Positions 22,470-34,342 are shown, counted from the stretch's first letter. The stretch: DNA of 64,000 nucleotides from Dipteris shenzhenensis (GCA_047967505.1 CM106540.1); one strand, 5' to 3'. The notes: a model not told the origin generated them from the letters alone. Numbers and translations are program-made.

Positions 22470-23087
22470 TTGTTGAAAGGATTCAATGTTGTCGGCTAGG
22501 GCAACAAGCGAAGCTACTGTAATGAGAATTGCTGGACAATGATTGACTACATAATTAGTTGTTAAGGGTGCATTCAGCAAAGAGGAGAATGAGCTTGAGC
22601 TACTCAGTGGACAACAACCAAGTCGAAGAGATAGACAATATTGTACCTGTGTTGAATGCAATATAGAGTGATAGAAGAATATGATAGGTGATAGAAGCAG
22701 TGGATGAAGCTCTAATTATATCAGTATAATGTTGTATGTGAGGGGATGGACTGGAGAATGTGTCAAGCGATGGAAGAGCACATATGCTCATATTCATCTC
22801 ATCTCTTTTTGTACTTGAAAGCTAGAACCTTGTGGACTACAAGCAATGTTGTGTTGTAATTATTGAGATTGTGGATGATTTTGGTATACATAATAGTTAG
22901 AGACAACCTTGTGACTTGCAAATACTTTCAAGGCAACATCGAAGGCAACATTGGAAAGTTGGAAAGAATAATTGAATATGCGCAATCAAAGTTTATATTT
23001 CCAAGTCTCAAGGGTTGATCTAGCTATTATGTGCACTAATTCACGTCGATATATTTCAATAATTCTGCATTAACTTTACAAGTCCAC
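22470..23087. other. no gene seen
   Basis: 3' flank of the hAT gene, non-coding. No terminal inverted repeat could be matched to the 5' side. Confidence 0.45.
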
Positions 23088-23213
23088 CTAATCCACTGAA
23101 ACCACTCAAATCACTTATACCACTTAGTTCACTTAGATCACTTAAATCACTTAGTCCACTTAAATCACTTAGTCCACTTAAATCACTTAAGTCACTTATA
23201 TCACTTAGTCCTT
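23088..23213. repeat. 9-10 bp minisatellite (CACTTARTC-type)
   Basis: About a dozen imperfect copies of a 9-10 bp unit such as ATCACTTAGTCC or AAATCACTTA run head to tail. Period and sequence drift slightly. Confidence 0.85.
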
Positions 23214-23232
23214 GACTGCTTGGTCCTGCACC

Positions 23233-24042
23233 CTACGAATCTATATTAGTGAGGTCCTCAAAATAAAAAATATCGGTATCCTCAGCTGCATCCAAATCTG
23301 CAAAGGTATGTTTGTAGCGTGCAAGCTCAGACTCCAACATCTGTACAGATGCTTGCAAGTCCTCAATCTCTTTGGCTTGTGATGCAACGCGATCTTGTAA
23401 CTCCTTAGTAGTAACACCTTGTTGATGGAGAGGTATGGCAGGTGTGGCCAAGTCAAGATCACTGTGTGCCTTAGGAGTTAGCACGCGAGGTCTCTAAGAC
23501 ACGGGCTCTTTGTTCTCTGTCCTTGCTCGCTTGCACTTTGCAGTTAGTCCCTTTCCTGTTCCTGACAAGTGATGCTTATCATTCCAATCCACGTGTCAAT
23601 GCAAGACGTCGTAGACATACACCTGCTGACTGAAATACATGGGTATTTGCTAGTTGTTGGGGATGCTTCCTTCCACCTCCATGAATCATTGGAGAAGGAT
23701 GTGGGCTAGGGTTTTGTGCTGCAAGTCTAACAACTTGGGCTATGCATATTTATTCGTAGCATTTCCTAAAAGAAGAAACAAGGTGTGTCTTATGAACTCT
23801 GATGGACATAGTGTCTGTACTTGTCGAAGAGAGAGCGGGTCGCCTTGCATGGTATCATCATCCATTGGACCAGTAGCGAAAATACCTAGCCCCTCTCTGC
23901 CCAGCATCTCTCTTTGCACTTCTACTAAGTCAGCCTCTTAAGGCACAAAAGCACCTTGTGGGCCCTCTTAGACTGGAGGTTGCTCTGGTTGGGGAGGATC
24001 ATGTGGGAGAATGTTCTCTAAGTTCTCTCCCTCCATGCTCAT
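23233..24042 (-). pseudogene. unidentified coiled-coil protein gene, decayed
   Basis: One - strand frame is protein-like from Met at 24,042 (MSMEGENLENILPHDPP) to the TAG near 23,233, interrupted by seven or eight stops but apparently no indel. It includes LVEVQREMLGREGLGIF, PSEFIRHTLFLLLGNATNKY, QQVYVYDVLH and HVDWNDKHHLSGTGKG. The last 83 codons are open and contain a clear heptad-rich coiled coil (KELQDRVASQAKEIEDLQAS and onward) before an acidic end. The family is not recognised. TTTTTTAG just upstream of the Met on the - strand could be a splice acceptor. It lies downstream of the kinase pseudogene on the same strand and could be a 3' exon of that gene or a separate gene. Confidence 0.5.
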
Positions 24043-24109
24043 ACTTAGCCTAAAAAATGACAAGATAGAATTAATTTGTAACCACAAATAATATTAAACA
24101 ATTAAACAA

Positions 24110-24345
24110 TATTAAACCTATACAAACAATATTTAAATATTTATTGTTGCATCATTTATCATATTTAAAAATTGGACCATAATTTTTATCGCATCACACT
24201 TATACAAATAATATTTAAACATTAATTATTGCATCATTTATCATATTTGACAATTGGATCATCATTTTTATCCCATCATTTACTTATACAAACAATATTC
24301 AAACATTACTTATTGCATCATTTATCATGTCATTGTAAATATCCA
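24110..24345. repeat. AT-rich tandem repeat, about 84-91 bp, three copies
   Basis: Three copies of a unit containing TATACAAACAATATT and ATTGCATCATTTATCAT start near 24,119, 24,202 and 24,293. Confidence 0.7.
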
Positions 24346-24427
24346 AACTTGAACAATGGAGTGGATCCAAACTTGGATGATATATAAAAATAACAATGTT
24401 ACAAGTATTCATGAGCAGTCACTCATA

Positions 24428-25154
24428 TTACATCTCGTCCAAGAAAGACTCAGTCATTTGCTGGTCTAAGTCCTTGGTTTGGATTGAGCTGTATACCACA
24501 TCTTGGAGCAATGTCAAAAAACCCCATAAAAATCTACAGTACTTGGATGTCTATTTTGTTTGATTGACTTTCCCTGAACCGCAAATCGTCGTAGATGCCA
24601 GATTAGAGCTTCTGCAGGTCCCATACTTAGCGATGGTGCACAAATGTCCAAGATTTTCAGGATGTGATGAGACATGGTGTACACATCCTGTGCAACATTG
24701 AAAGGTGGGGGATTGGTGCAGAGGCACTCTGGAGCAACATGATGAGATCTAGCAATGGAAGTCTACAAAGTGTTGGGGCTGTCTCACTGAGTAATGTAGG
24801 ATAGTGCTTCCTAGTACTGCATGGGGTCATCATTCCCCAATCACAAAGGCTCAGATACACTTCCTTGGATGAGTCCGAGAAGTGTAGCATAATGTTTTGT
24901 GCATGCAAATCATTATGCAGGACATTGTGTTGGTGCATGTAATGAATAGTGCAAACTAGTGCACTTAAAATATCAAATACATGCTGACGAACTCGTGAAG
25001 TTCTAGCAAGCATTTTTGCATCATCTCTGTGAAACACCGGAGATGGTCGCTTTCCGTCATGTACGAGGTAGGTTAGCCATTTTTCCAAATGATTTCCATG
25101 ACAAAATATGAAGAGGGGAGAGGAGAAGAGTGGAGATGAGGAGAGAGGGCACAC
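24428..25154 (-). pseudogene. protein kinase-like gene, C-lobe half
   Basis: Read on the - strand this is the C-terminal lobe of a protein kinase fold. It has a hinge-like CHGNHLEKWL, HQHNVLHNDLHAQNIMLHF (catalytic loop, HxDLxxxN type with the catalytic Asp and Asn), and LCDWGM in place of DFG. After a frame change near 24,740-24,780 come HHVAPECL (APE motif) and AQDVYTMSHHILKIL. The coding end is SFLDEM then TAA at 24,428-24,430. The His-Asn-Asp-Leu-His form and DWG are atypical for canonical Ser/Thr kinases, so this is a divergent family whose substrate cannot be guessed. The matching N-lobe lies at 32,311-32,560, on the other side of copia-1. Confidence 0.72.
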
Positions 25155-25166
25155 CTAGAGAGCACA

Positions 25167-25355
25167 CCACAAATGACTAACTATACACTAGATTTAGTTG
25201 AGAAAATAGAATATATACAAACCCATTTAGGGTTAGGGTTAGGGGATCTAACCCTTTCCTTTATAGCACTCTATAAGGTTAGTGCTATGCACATATGATC
25301 ACGTGATGGTGCTATGCACACATGATCACATGATGTTGAGCGTGAACTCTCAACA
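25167..25355 (-). repeat. copia-1 3' LTR
   Basis: Direct repeat of 32,123-32,310 (CCACAAATGACTAA ... GAACTCTCAACA). It includes a telomere-like run (TTTAGGGTTAGGGTTAGGGG) near 25,229. Its outer end is truncated by a few bases relative to the right copy. Confidence 0.9.
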
Positions 25356-27027
25356 CCTTTCCTCAAGATCAACATCATGAAGTAGGCCTTCCCTCAAGAT
25401 GATGATTTTGGGGAATCGAAGAAGGACTAAGCATGACATTCCATCACACCCCTTTAATGGGAATGTCCTTCCTCTGTGTCAAACCAAGAGCTAGTTGGTG
25501 TTTCTCGAATAGCTCTTTACCGAGTGGTTTGGTAAAGATGTCTGCAACATTTTCTTTGCTATCACAATGCTACAGTGTGATGTCACCAAGTAACACTCTT
25601 TCTCTGATGAAGTGCTCTCTGACATCAATGTGCTTTGTCCTAGAGTGATATACTGGATTTTTGGCCAGTGCTTGAGCCGATTGATTATCACAGTATATTG
25701 TTGTTGGCTTTAACTCATCAAAGTAATCTAGTTCTGACAATAGTCTTCTGAGCCATATAGCCTCACATGGACCTGTAGTGAGTGCTCTATATTATGCTTC
25801 AGTCGGAGACAAAGAAACAATTGGTTGTTTGTTTGACAACCATGATATAGCACCTTGATCAAGGAAAAATGCATATCCCTGTGTCGATCTCCTGGTCTCA
25901 TGATCTCCGACATAGTCACTGTCCTAGTATCCATGCAATCGTGGATGACTTCCTTTGTATTCTATCCCAAATTGTCTTGTACCTCTTTTGCATCTCAATA
26001 CTCTTTTGGCTGCATTCCAGTGAGACTGTGCCATAAACTGTGCTAGTGAGCTTACTGCATAACAAATATCTGGCCATGTGATTGTCAGATATATAAGAGA
26101 TCTGATGAGGTGCATGTAGTATCTGTCATTGACTGTAGGCTTTTCTAAATCTTTAGTAAGTTTCAAACTCTGTTCCATGGGAGTGGCTGCAATCTTGCAA
26201 TCTGCCTTATGAAACTTCTTCAAGAGACTGTCAACATACTTGAGTTGACTCATAAATGTGCTATTTGAATCCCTCAAAAACTCAATTCCAAGACAATATT
26301 GCATAAGTCCAAGATCTTTCATGTTGAACTCTATAGATAAGTGTTGTTTCAGTTTTCTAATGAAGCTATCCTTGCTTCCTGTCACAATAAGATCATCTAC
26401 GTACAAAAGTGCAATAGTGATGTCTTTCCCTTGAACTTTGTAGTAGAGAGTATGATCTGCATTGGACTTCATATATCCCAGATCAACAAAATACTTGTTG
26501 ATTCTGCTGTACCAACTTCTGGGTGCTTGTTTTAAGCTGTAGAGACTTTTCTTGAGATGGCAAACCTTATTCTCCTTTCTTGGTGAACATGCTGGTTGTT
26601 GCATGTAGACTTCCTCGTCTAGATAACCATTGAGAAATGCATTCTTGACATCAAGCTGATACACATTCCATCTACTGAGTGTCACTAGTGATATCAAGAA
26701 CCGTATGGAATCCATCTTTGCTACTGGAGCATAAGTCTCATCATAGTTCTGACCATATTGTTGTTCAAATCCTTTTGCAACTAGTCTAGCTTTGTATCTC
26801 TGAATACTTCCATTTGGATTGTACTTCACTTTATATACCCATTTGTTTGCTATGGCCTTCTTTCCTCGTGGAAGGTCGCATAATTCCCAAGTATTATTTA
26901 TATACAAAGCATCCATTTCTTCATTCATAGCAGTTTGCCATCTTGGCTTGTCCACTATGTCTTCGAAGTACATTGGATCTTCTGTAGCCTTGATGGTAGT
27001 CATAAGAGCATAGTTGGTGGTTTCCAC
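25356..27027 (-). pseudogene. copia-1 reverse transcriptase and RNase H
   Basis: An open frame of 367 codons (27,027 to 25,924) carries the copia RT: PRWQTAMNEEMDALYIN, NKWVYKVKYNPNGS, ARLVAKGFEQ, LDVKNAFLNGYLDEEVYM and YSLKQAPRSWY. The catalytic LLYVDDLIVTG and LGIEFLRD follow. A stop at 25,924 is followed in the same frame by RNase H blocks ([48 protein letters not shown]) with one more stop in SPTEA.YRAL. The YVDD box is intact. Confidence 0.9.
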
Positions 27028-28560
27028 CTAAACTGCTTTGCCTTTTTGAGCATATGTCAATCTGGCTGGAGGTCTGCTTTCGCTAGTAGACCGTTTGAGT
27101 TGCTGTGGCTCTGCTTGGGGTGTTGATGGCAATACTTGCTCTTCTTCATCAACTTGTTCTGTAGATGAGTGTGAAGTCGATGCTTCTATCTCCTGTGTAG
27201 GTGAGGTTTTCCATTCTGATTCCTCATCAAAGATTACATCTCTAGAGATAATGACTTTGCGGTTGATGGGATCATACAATTTGTATGCTTTGCTGTCTTC
27301 ACTGTAGCCAACCATGATGCATTTGTGTCACTTTGCATCCAATTTCCTGCGATGATCATCATGTATGTGGGCATATGCTATGCAACCAAATATGCGGAGA
27401 TGCCCAATGTGTGGCCTGTGTCCAGTCAATGCTTCATAAGGAGTCATACCCTGTATCGGTTCGGTAGGAAGCGATTAAGTAAGTAGTTTTCTGTAGCTAT
27501 TACTTCTACCCAATACTGATTCAGAAGATGCTTTTCACTAAGCATTTCTCTAGCATTGTCTGCTAAAGTCCCATTCTTCCTTTTAGCTCTTGCATTCCGC
27601 TGAGGGTATCTGCACATGTGAATTGTCTTTGAATGCCGTGTTTTTTGCAAAAGTTCATGAATGCTAAAGACATGTATTCACCTCCTCTATCTGATCTCAT
27701 GACTTTGATCTTTCTGCCTGTCTGGTTTTCTACCATGGCTTTGAATTTTTGAAATATGGAAAACACTTTAGATTTCTATGTTAGAAAGTAGACCCAACAA
27801 TATCTGCTATAGTCGTCGATGAAAGTCAAGTAGTAAAGTGAACCATTGATGCTACAGGACTGGGCATAACCCCATACATCTGTATGAATCAAAGCAAGAA
27901 TACGTCATGCACGGGAGGTACTTTTGACAAAGTTGGTTCGCTTTTGTTTGACGAAGCAGCATGCTTCACAAACTTTTCCAAGAAACTGTAGCTTCAGAAT
28001 CCCAATCACCATATTCTGATTCCTGAGATCTAACAAGTACTTGAAGTTGACATGACTATATCTCTTGTGCCATTTTGCAGATACTATCATTTGTTGCGGT
28101 TGAGCTGACATGGCATGCTTATCTGGTACTGTAGCTAGCATTCTATATAAGCGTCCTTCCTTGACACCTTTTGCTACTAGCTAACATCTTTTGGATTTGT
28201 CTTTGAGAGTGCATTCATCACTGTTGAAGATGACTTTGTAATTGTGTTCCGTCATTTGACCTACTAACAAAACGTTCTTGCTGAGCTTCGGAACATAGAG
28301 CACATCTTTCACTAATCCTTTCGTACTAATGAAATTGTTCATAGGGATAACGCCTGTCCCTTGAACTAGATTCGGTGTATTGTCTGCTGTATAGATGACA
28401 TTTTTTTGTCCTTATAATGGCTTCATTTATGTGAACCATTCCTAATGATTTGTCATGTGAGATGATGCACCACTGTCGATGTACCAAGGATTGTTCCACT
28501 TGGTCGACTTGATAGCTGTAATCCTCTTTGGGATTGAAATTAGTGTCTAGGTCCACTCTA
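27028..28560 (-). pseudogene. copia-1 protease and integrase region
   Basis: The protease motif YIDSGASSHM is found near 28,463-28,492 in a shifted frame. The pre-integrase zinc domain (WHKRYSHVNFKYLLDLR ... VCEACCFVKQKR) is at 27,945-28,080. The core has HTDVWG, FIDDYSR and VMRSDRGGEYMS (27,670-27,700). Where the catalytic Glu belongs, the frame-corrected sequence reads NARAKRKNGTL: the Glu of the normal AERKN is Lys (27,582-27,584), a G-to-A change. VGYSEDSKAYKLYDP ... SRDVIFDEESEW (27,310-27,225) follows. Several stops and shifts. Confidence 0.85.
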
Positions 28561-29687
28561 TCAGTCTAATGCGATTCCTCACTTGCAAGAATCGTATTTC
28601 CATGTTCATTTGCAAGATGACTGTGACTAGAATGTCCACCATGATGATTTCCTCTGCCTCGAGAATTCCCTTGATTACTGCTGGATTGACCGCCTTGGTC
28701 GTACTACTTCTTGCGGCAATCTCTTTCATAGTGTCCAAACTTGTGACAGTAATTGCACTGGATGTTTGACATGTTGGTGGATGCATTCCCTCATCCTTGA
28801 AATCTTCCTCGATTGGAGTGGTTTCCTCTTTGCTGATTCTGATGTTGCTGAGGATGATGTTGATGTTGATGCTGACTTTGATTTTGTTGCTGATGATGAC
28901 CACTTTTCAGACATGATCTACCTCTGCCTTTGCCCTTACCTCTGCTTCTGTCTGAAGCTGTGAATGCCTGATCATTAGAATGACCTTTATGTGCTTGAAT
29001 GGCCTAAGTCTAGAGTTCTTCACCAAGTAGGACCGACTAAAGTTCTTCTAGTGTCAAAATTTGCCAAATGGCAATACTTTGGACTAGATTCTCATATCCC
29101 TCTCCTAGTCCATTTACAATGACTTGAACCATTTCGGCAGGGTTCACAGTCTCTCCTGCTGCTGCAAGTTTATTGTTGTAGTCTTTTATGCAAAGTACAT
29201 AAGCATGACCGGTTTCACTACTATTGCAAAAACTCTGGTTGATCTGGTTTCTCAGGGTGAGAATCCTGGATGTGTTCTTGGACTCGTAGAGAGCTACGAA
29301 CATATCCCATGCTTCTTTTGATGTCTTGACTGTGTTGAGCTATCCTAGCATGACATCTTGCACATTCTTCTTGATTAGGTGATAGGCATACTTGTCTTTC
29401 TTATCCCATTCTGCTTGAGCTTGGGCAATGGCAAGATTTGCTATTGGTGCAAAAACTATTTGTGTAGCTGTGGATGCCGTTGTAGATCCCGTTGCTAGTG
29501 ATGTGACAACAGATGGAGTAGAGCTACTTGTGGCTGGATTGTCCAATGGTCTAGGTGTAGACCCCTCGACATACTCCCATTTGTCCTGAAGTACAAGAAT
29601 AGTCTCCATTCGGTATTTCCATGTACCATAATTGGAGTTGTCTAACTTAGCAGATGCCTTTAGATTGAGGTTGCTAGTCATAGACAT
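28561..29687 (-). pseudogene. copia-1 gag
   Basis: Starts at Met 29,687 (MSMTSNLNLKASAKLDNSNYGTW is the UBN2-type gag start). It continues after a stop at 29,340 with LRNQINQSF, KLAAAGETVN and VIVNGLGEGYENLV, then a shift. The zinc knuckle CNYCHKFGHYERDC is intact at about 28,712-28,754, followed by an in-frame TAG and a Gly/Arg/Ser-rich segment. Gag forms the particle that packages the element RNA. Confidence 0.85.
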
Positions 29688-32102
29688 GGTGCGAGAAATG
29701 TACTCAAAAGTGTCATGAAAATCTATTTATGAATCAACTGCAAATACATTGACTATGCCAAGTGAAATCTCTTAACTATTGGTGAAGATAGAACTGCAAT
29801 ATATAAAATCTGATCTGTATTGTAAGGCTTGTGGCAATGATGCTGCAAATAGCCAAGAGGCTTTACAAGGCTAAAATGATGTGCACGATGCCATGAGATA
29901 GCCAAATAGGCTTTACAATGGTGGCACGTGTGTGTAAAATCAAATGCTATCTGCCCACTGAAACAATCTGCAATGCCTCTGAACTCTAAAGTGTGCTCAT
30001 TAAACTGATGAACGTAAGGTTTCAGGTAATGTAATGATGTGAAACCGTATGTGAGCATATGGACTGACTTCGAGTAGGTACTAGTCGGGAATTTCGGTCA
30101 AGGCTTAGATTGGCAACTTGGGAAAATTCAAAGCCTCCCCTCTATGGCGATCTAGTCTACTGTGATCTAGATCTATACCAATCGTCGATCAATGAAAGAA
30201 CAACAAAGAATTCCTTTTCTTTTGTTCTTTTTAAGCTGGGTCAGATGCATCGATGTAGAGGCAAATGTGTGTGAAGGAAGTGGTTTTGCTAGAAAGGCTC
30301 AAATGTGAGTGTAACTTACATCATAATGTGCACATGATGTGACGAGTAGGTAGAGCACAAAAAAACGATCGACTTTCCTTTTTGGAGTGCCCTCAAATTC
30401 TTCCTGGATCAAGAGATACGACTTGATCTAGGTGGAGGGGCAAAAGGAGTGCAAATGTGCTCAATGATGATGTGTCACTGTTGGTCACATGCAATGATGA
30501 TGTGGCACTGTGCCTAGCAAGAGGTGTGCCAGTGGAGCCTGTGCTGAGGTGGCACTGACGATGTCAGTAGATGATGTGGCAACTGAGCTAGCAAGAAGAT
30601 GTGGCAATGATGAAGTGGTTGTCGATGATGATGTGGTAGTCAATGATGATGTGGTAGTTGTTGAGGTGGTAGATAAGGTGGCACATGGCAATTTGGTGAC
30701 CAAGCTTGACCGAGGTTAACTTGACTTTGGTTAATATAACCAACCCTATCTAGAACGTTGACTCAAGGTCTCCTCCACTTAACCAACCTTATCCACTTCT
30801 AACCAGGGTTACTTTACTCGAGTTACCTTGACCCAAGGTGAGTGTGGTTTATGGAGTGCCACATGGTCTTATTTGCCACATGGCACTTTCTCTCTCAGAG
30901 AAAGGATGGAGCTCCTGGGAGTTGAAGCTATCTGCGCAATTAGAGCTCTTTGGTGTCGTGGTTGGATGTAGCCCATGAGGCATGGAGTCGTTGAGGGAGC
31001 TCGTCTTGCTGTAGCTGCTTTGGTTGTTTGATGCAGTCCAGTCCATTGGAAGAGCGGTGCTTGGGAGGGCTTTGGATAGCATATGAGTTCATGGTGAACT
31101 GCTAGCATGGCATAGAGCTGTTGTAGCTCATGTGCTTATGCTTGGAGCTTGGACGTGCTGGAGACTAGAGCTCGTTGTTGCAGTTGAATTCCAGGGCTGT
31201 TGTTTGCTTTGGAGATGGCGCAACGAATGAAGCTATCCAGGAGATCCCATGGGCAAGAGCCCTTGTAGTGAGCTGCCAATGGAGCTGGAAGTCTGAGGCT
31301 ATGTAGCTCTACTAGAAGTTGCAAGAGCAAAGCGCTAGAGGTACAGCATCTAAGCTGTTGTTATCTCGATCGTTTGGAGGTGCAAGAGGTCTTGTGAGCT
31401 CACATCATGTTCGTTGGGCAGCACTGTGTAGGCTCGTCGGTTGATGATGGAGTCACTGGCGACTAGGCATGGTCACTCACGAGTGACTGTAGACATTGCT
31501 TGTAGGAGACGGGTTGAGCCACCAATGATGGAGAAGTAGCCGTTGAAGGAAGCCTTGCAAGAGGCTTGGCTCGTCAGTTGTTGTTGCTGGTAGGTGCTGC
31601 TTGTTGGAGGCTCGGTTTTTGGGGGGCTGCAAGATCTACGAGTAGATGTGAGGCTGGACGTTGAAGAGACTTAGAGCTTGAAAGATGCCTAGTGTAGGAC
31701 TGTAGTCTTAGCTCTATTGTAAGGTTGAAGGAGAATAAAACCTCCCTAAAGAAAACCTCTCAAAGAACACAAAAAAACATGTGAATTTCGCTCTCTCACA
31801 AGCAAGGTCTGTCCTATCTCTCACAGACAGAATGACTAGAATTCGATGGAAATTCTATTCTCTCACGACGAAATCAATAGATCTCTTTCTCTCGGATGAA
31901 CATCACACTCAAAGGACTCTCTCTTTCTTTCTCCCAAAGACGGAAATCACTCTCATAAGTCTCTCACAAACTCTCGAAGGAGATGAACGGAAATAGCTCA
32001 CCAAATGGACGAAAATTTTCTATCACTGAACTGAAGTGAAAGAACTCTGAATCTCACAATCTCTCTCACATGGATCGCAATGCCTCAGCGGAAGGCAAGG
32101 AA
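29688..32102 (-). other. copia-1 long leader, 2.4 kb, no gene recognised
   Basis: Between the primer-binding site and the gag start lie 2.4 kb, far more than the usual few hundred bases. Frames here give only low-complexity or random-looking peptides. At 30,450-30,690 a GATGATGTGGCA-type degenerate repeat is prominent. The segment may be an old nested insertion or an expanded leader. Confidence 0.5.
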
Positions 32103-32114
32103 GCTCTGATACCA
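32103..32114 (-). other. copia-1 primer-binding site
   Basis: On the - strand TGGTATCAGAGC, an exact 12-base match to the 3' end complement of plant initiator-Met tRNA, lies directly inside the right LTR. Confidence 0.93.
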
Positions 32115-32310
32115 TGAAAAACCACAAATGACTAATTGTACACTAGATTTAGTTGAAAAAATAGAATATATACAAACCCATTTAGGGTTAGGGTTAGGGG
32201 ATCTAACTCTTTTCTTTATAGCACTCTATAAGGTTAGTGCTGTGCACATATGATCATGTGATGGTGCTATGCACACATGGTCACAAGAGGTTGAGCATGA
32301 ACTCTCAACA
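32115..32310 (-). repeat. copia-1 5' LTR
   Basis: Begins TGTTGAGAG on the - strand and ends ...TTTTTCA next to the primer-binding site. It contains the same telomere-like run as the other LTR, near 32,184-32,200. Confidence 0.92.
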
Positions 32311-33170
32311 TTCATTCTAGAATGAAAATAGTATCATTGGGTTATTGTCATGGACTAGACCTATTGCTCAGATGATGCCTGGATGTACGACATCACCCAA
32401 GCACATGGCTTCTTCTAATGCTCTTACCTTCAATGCATCAGTTGGCATAGAAACCCTTAGCACCTTACATGCATAAATCTTGTGTGGATCAAAGGGAACG
32501 ACAAGAATATTGCACATGTTGACTGTTCCTTTTGTGCCTGTGCCCACAGCTAAACTAGGTGTGAATCAGATGTTTCGTCGCACTGAAGCAGTATGGGCTG
32601 TATGGGTCTTGGCACTACTACACAATCATGCAAGCCATGTGATGTGTGTGGGGCTTGTGCAGGCAAGAATGAAGGAGATGGAAATGTACCTGCTTGTGTA
32701 GATAGATTGTGCATTTGTGGTACAGGCGAGTACGCGGGGGATGGAAACTGGTCTGTGCATATGGTAGGAGGCACAAATGGAGAAGCAAAAGGTGTGGCAA
32801 AATGTGGTCGTGCATGTGGTATGGAAGACCTTGAAAAAAAGGGATATGGAGAAAGACATGTTGTAGCTGATGCACTGGTGCATACGCATGGCATGGCTAC
32901 AGTGGTGCTTGTGATGGCTGCGTTGGGTGGAATGCACCATGTGGCTAGGGACGTGGGTGCATTAGTGCTTGTGGTTGCACTGGATGCAATGCGGCATGTG
33001 ACTGGGGGCATGGGTGCATTAGTGCTTGTGGTTGCAGCTGGCTATGCTTGGTGGAGGTGTGGGTGCATTGATGGAAGGGAGGTCGAGGCAGCTCGTTTGT
33101 CTTTATAACCTTGCCACACATTCTTGATGTACGTGACCCTAGCATCCACAGCAAGACCCTCCTACTTTCG
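32311..33170 (-). pseudogene. protein kinase-like gene, N-terminal half
   Basis: On the - strand, 32,560 to 32,311 reads as a kinase N-lobe. It has SLAVGTGTKGTVN (glycine-rich loop GxGxxG), IYACKVLRVSM (the VAxK-like lysine), ALEEAMCLGDVVHPGII (alpha-C Glu and HPxI) and AIGLVHDNNPMILFSF. A TGA interrupts it after HPGII. The sequence stops at the copia-1 boundary, and the C-lobe resumes at 25,130. Upstream, 33,170 to 32,550 is an open Ser/Thr/Pro/Ala-rich frame preceded by ARVTYIKNVWQGYKDKRAAS, likely the protein's N-terminal linker in a shifted frame. The gene is dead: retroelement insertion, stop and frameshifts. Confidence 0.68.
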
Positions 33171-33289
33171 GTCACAGGAGCTTATGTCTCAATCTATTTG
33201 ACCGAGGCATTGTCGACCCCATTGCTAAGTGGTGCAAATATTGGTCTATAGACTCTACTATGAAAACATATGGAAATCAGTCATGCAAG
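33171..33289. other. junction between kinase relic and satellite
   Basis: Unassigned 119 bp. Probably more of the kinase gene's 5' region. Confidence 0.4.
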
Positions 33290-34342
33290 GTCCTCCCTGT
33301 CCCATTGGACACCAGATGTGGGCATGGGGAGGTTAGAGGTCCCATCTTTACCCTATGCACCTCAATGCATCAGTGAAGGAGCAAAATATCGAATGGGTCA
33401 TTAGGATTTGCATGTCCATGTTTCCGATTGGGCTCTCAGTTATTACAAGTCATAAACCCTATGGTTTTCATGCTCTTGCAAAGTTTGAGTCTCATCCAAC
33501 ACCGACTGTGGGCACGGGGAGGTTAGATGGACCATATTCACCTTATGCACCTCGTTGCATCAATGAAAGCGCAAAATATAGAATGGGTCATTAGGATTTG
33601 CACGTCCATGTTTCCAATTGGGTTCCAAATTTTCATGCATCCCAAACCCTACGGTTTCCATGATTTTGCAAAGTTTGAGTCCCATCCAACACCGGATGTG
33701 CATACTGGGGCATTAGAGGGCCCATTTTCACCCTATGCACCTCGTTGCATCATTGAAGTAGCAAGATATGGAATGGGTCATTAGGATTTGCATCTCCATG
33801 TGTCTGATTGGGCTAAAAATTTGCACAGGTATAAGAACCTATGTTTTCCATTCTCTTTTAAAGTTTGATTCCCATCCAAAAACCGGATGTCGGCAAGGGG
33901 AGGCTAGAGGGCCCATTTTCACCCTATGCATCTCTTCACATCAGTGAAGGAGCAAAATATGAAATGCAAAGTTTGAGTCCAGTCCAATGTTGGATGTGGG
34001 CTCGGGGAGGTCAGAGGGCCCATTTTCACCCTATGCACCTCGTTGCATAATGAAGGCACAAAAAATGGAACGGGTCATTAGGATTTCCATGTCCATATTT
34101 TTGATTGAGCTCAAAATCTGCACAGGTCCTAAACCCTATGGTCTCCATGATCTTGCAAAGTTTGAGTCCCATCCAATGGCTGATGTGGGAATGCGGAGGT
34201 CAGAGGGCCCATTATCACCCTATGCAATTATCACCCTATGCACCTCGTTGCATCAGTGGAAGAACAAAATATGGAATTGGTAATTAGGATTTGCATGTCC
34301 ATGTGTCCGATGGGTCTCAAAATTTGCACAAATCCTAAACAT
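33290..34342 (-). repeat. 190-bp satellite, reverse orientation block
   Basis: About 5.5 monomers of the satellite, here as the reverse complement of the rest: CTATGCACCTCGTTGCATCA, GAATGGGTCATTAGGATTTG, and so on. Monomers differ from each other at many sites. Confidence 0.92.

Larger units (their letters stand above)
25167..32310 (-). mobile_element. Ty1/copia retrotransposon copia-1, inserted in a kinase gene
   Basis: A 7.1-kb copia element on the - strand has LTRs of about 190 bp at both ends, an initiator-Met primer-binding site, gag, protease, integrase, RT and RNase H in copia order. The LTRs differ at roughly a dozen sites, mostly transitions, so the insertion is not recent. The coding region has stops and shifts. 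The left (3') LTR lacks the TGAAAAA terminal bases seen in the right one and is joined to about 50 bp of GA-rich filler, so no target duplication is evident. Confidence 0.9.

Noticed and set aside
23088-23213. CRISPR-like array of short repeats
   Set aside because: Unit is 9-10 bp with no spacers, in plant DNA; a minisatellite.
30485-30719. Thr/Ser-rich and Asp/Val-rich frames in the copia-1 leader
   Set aside because: Both strands are open because of the GATGATGTGGC repeat; low complexity only.
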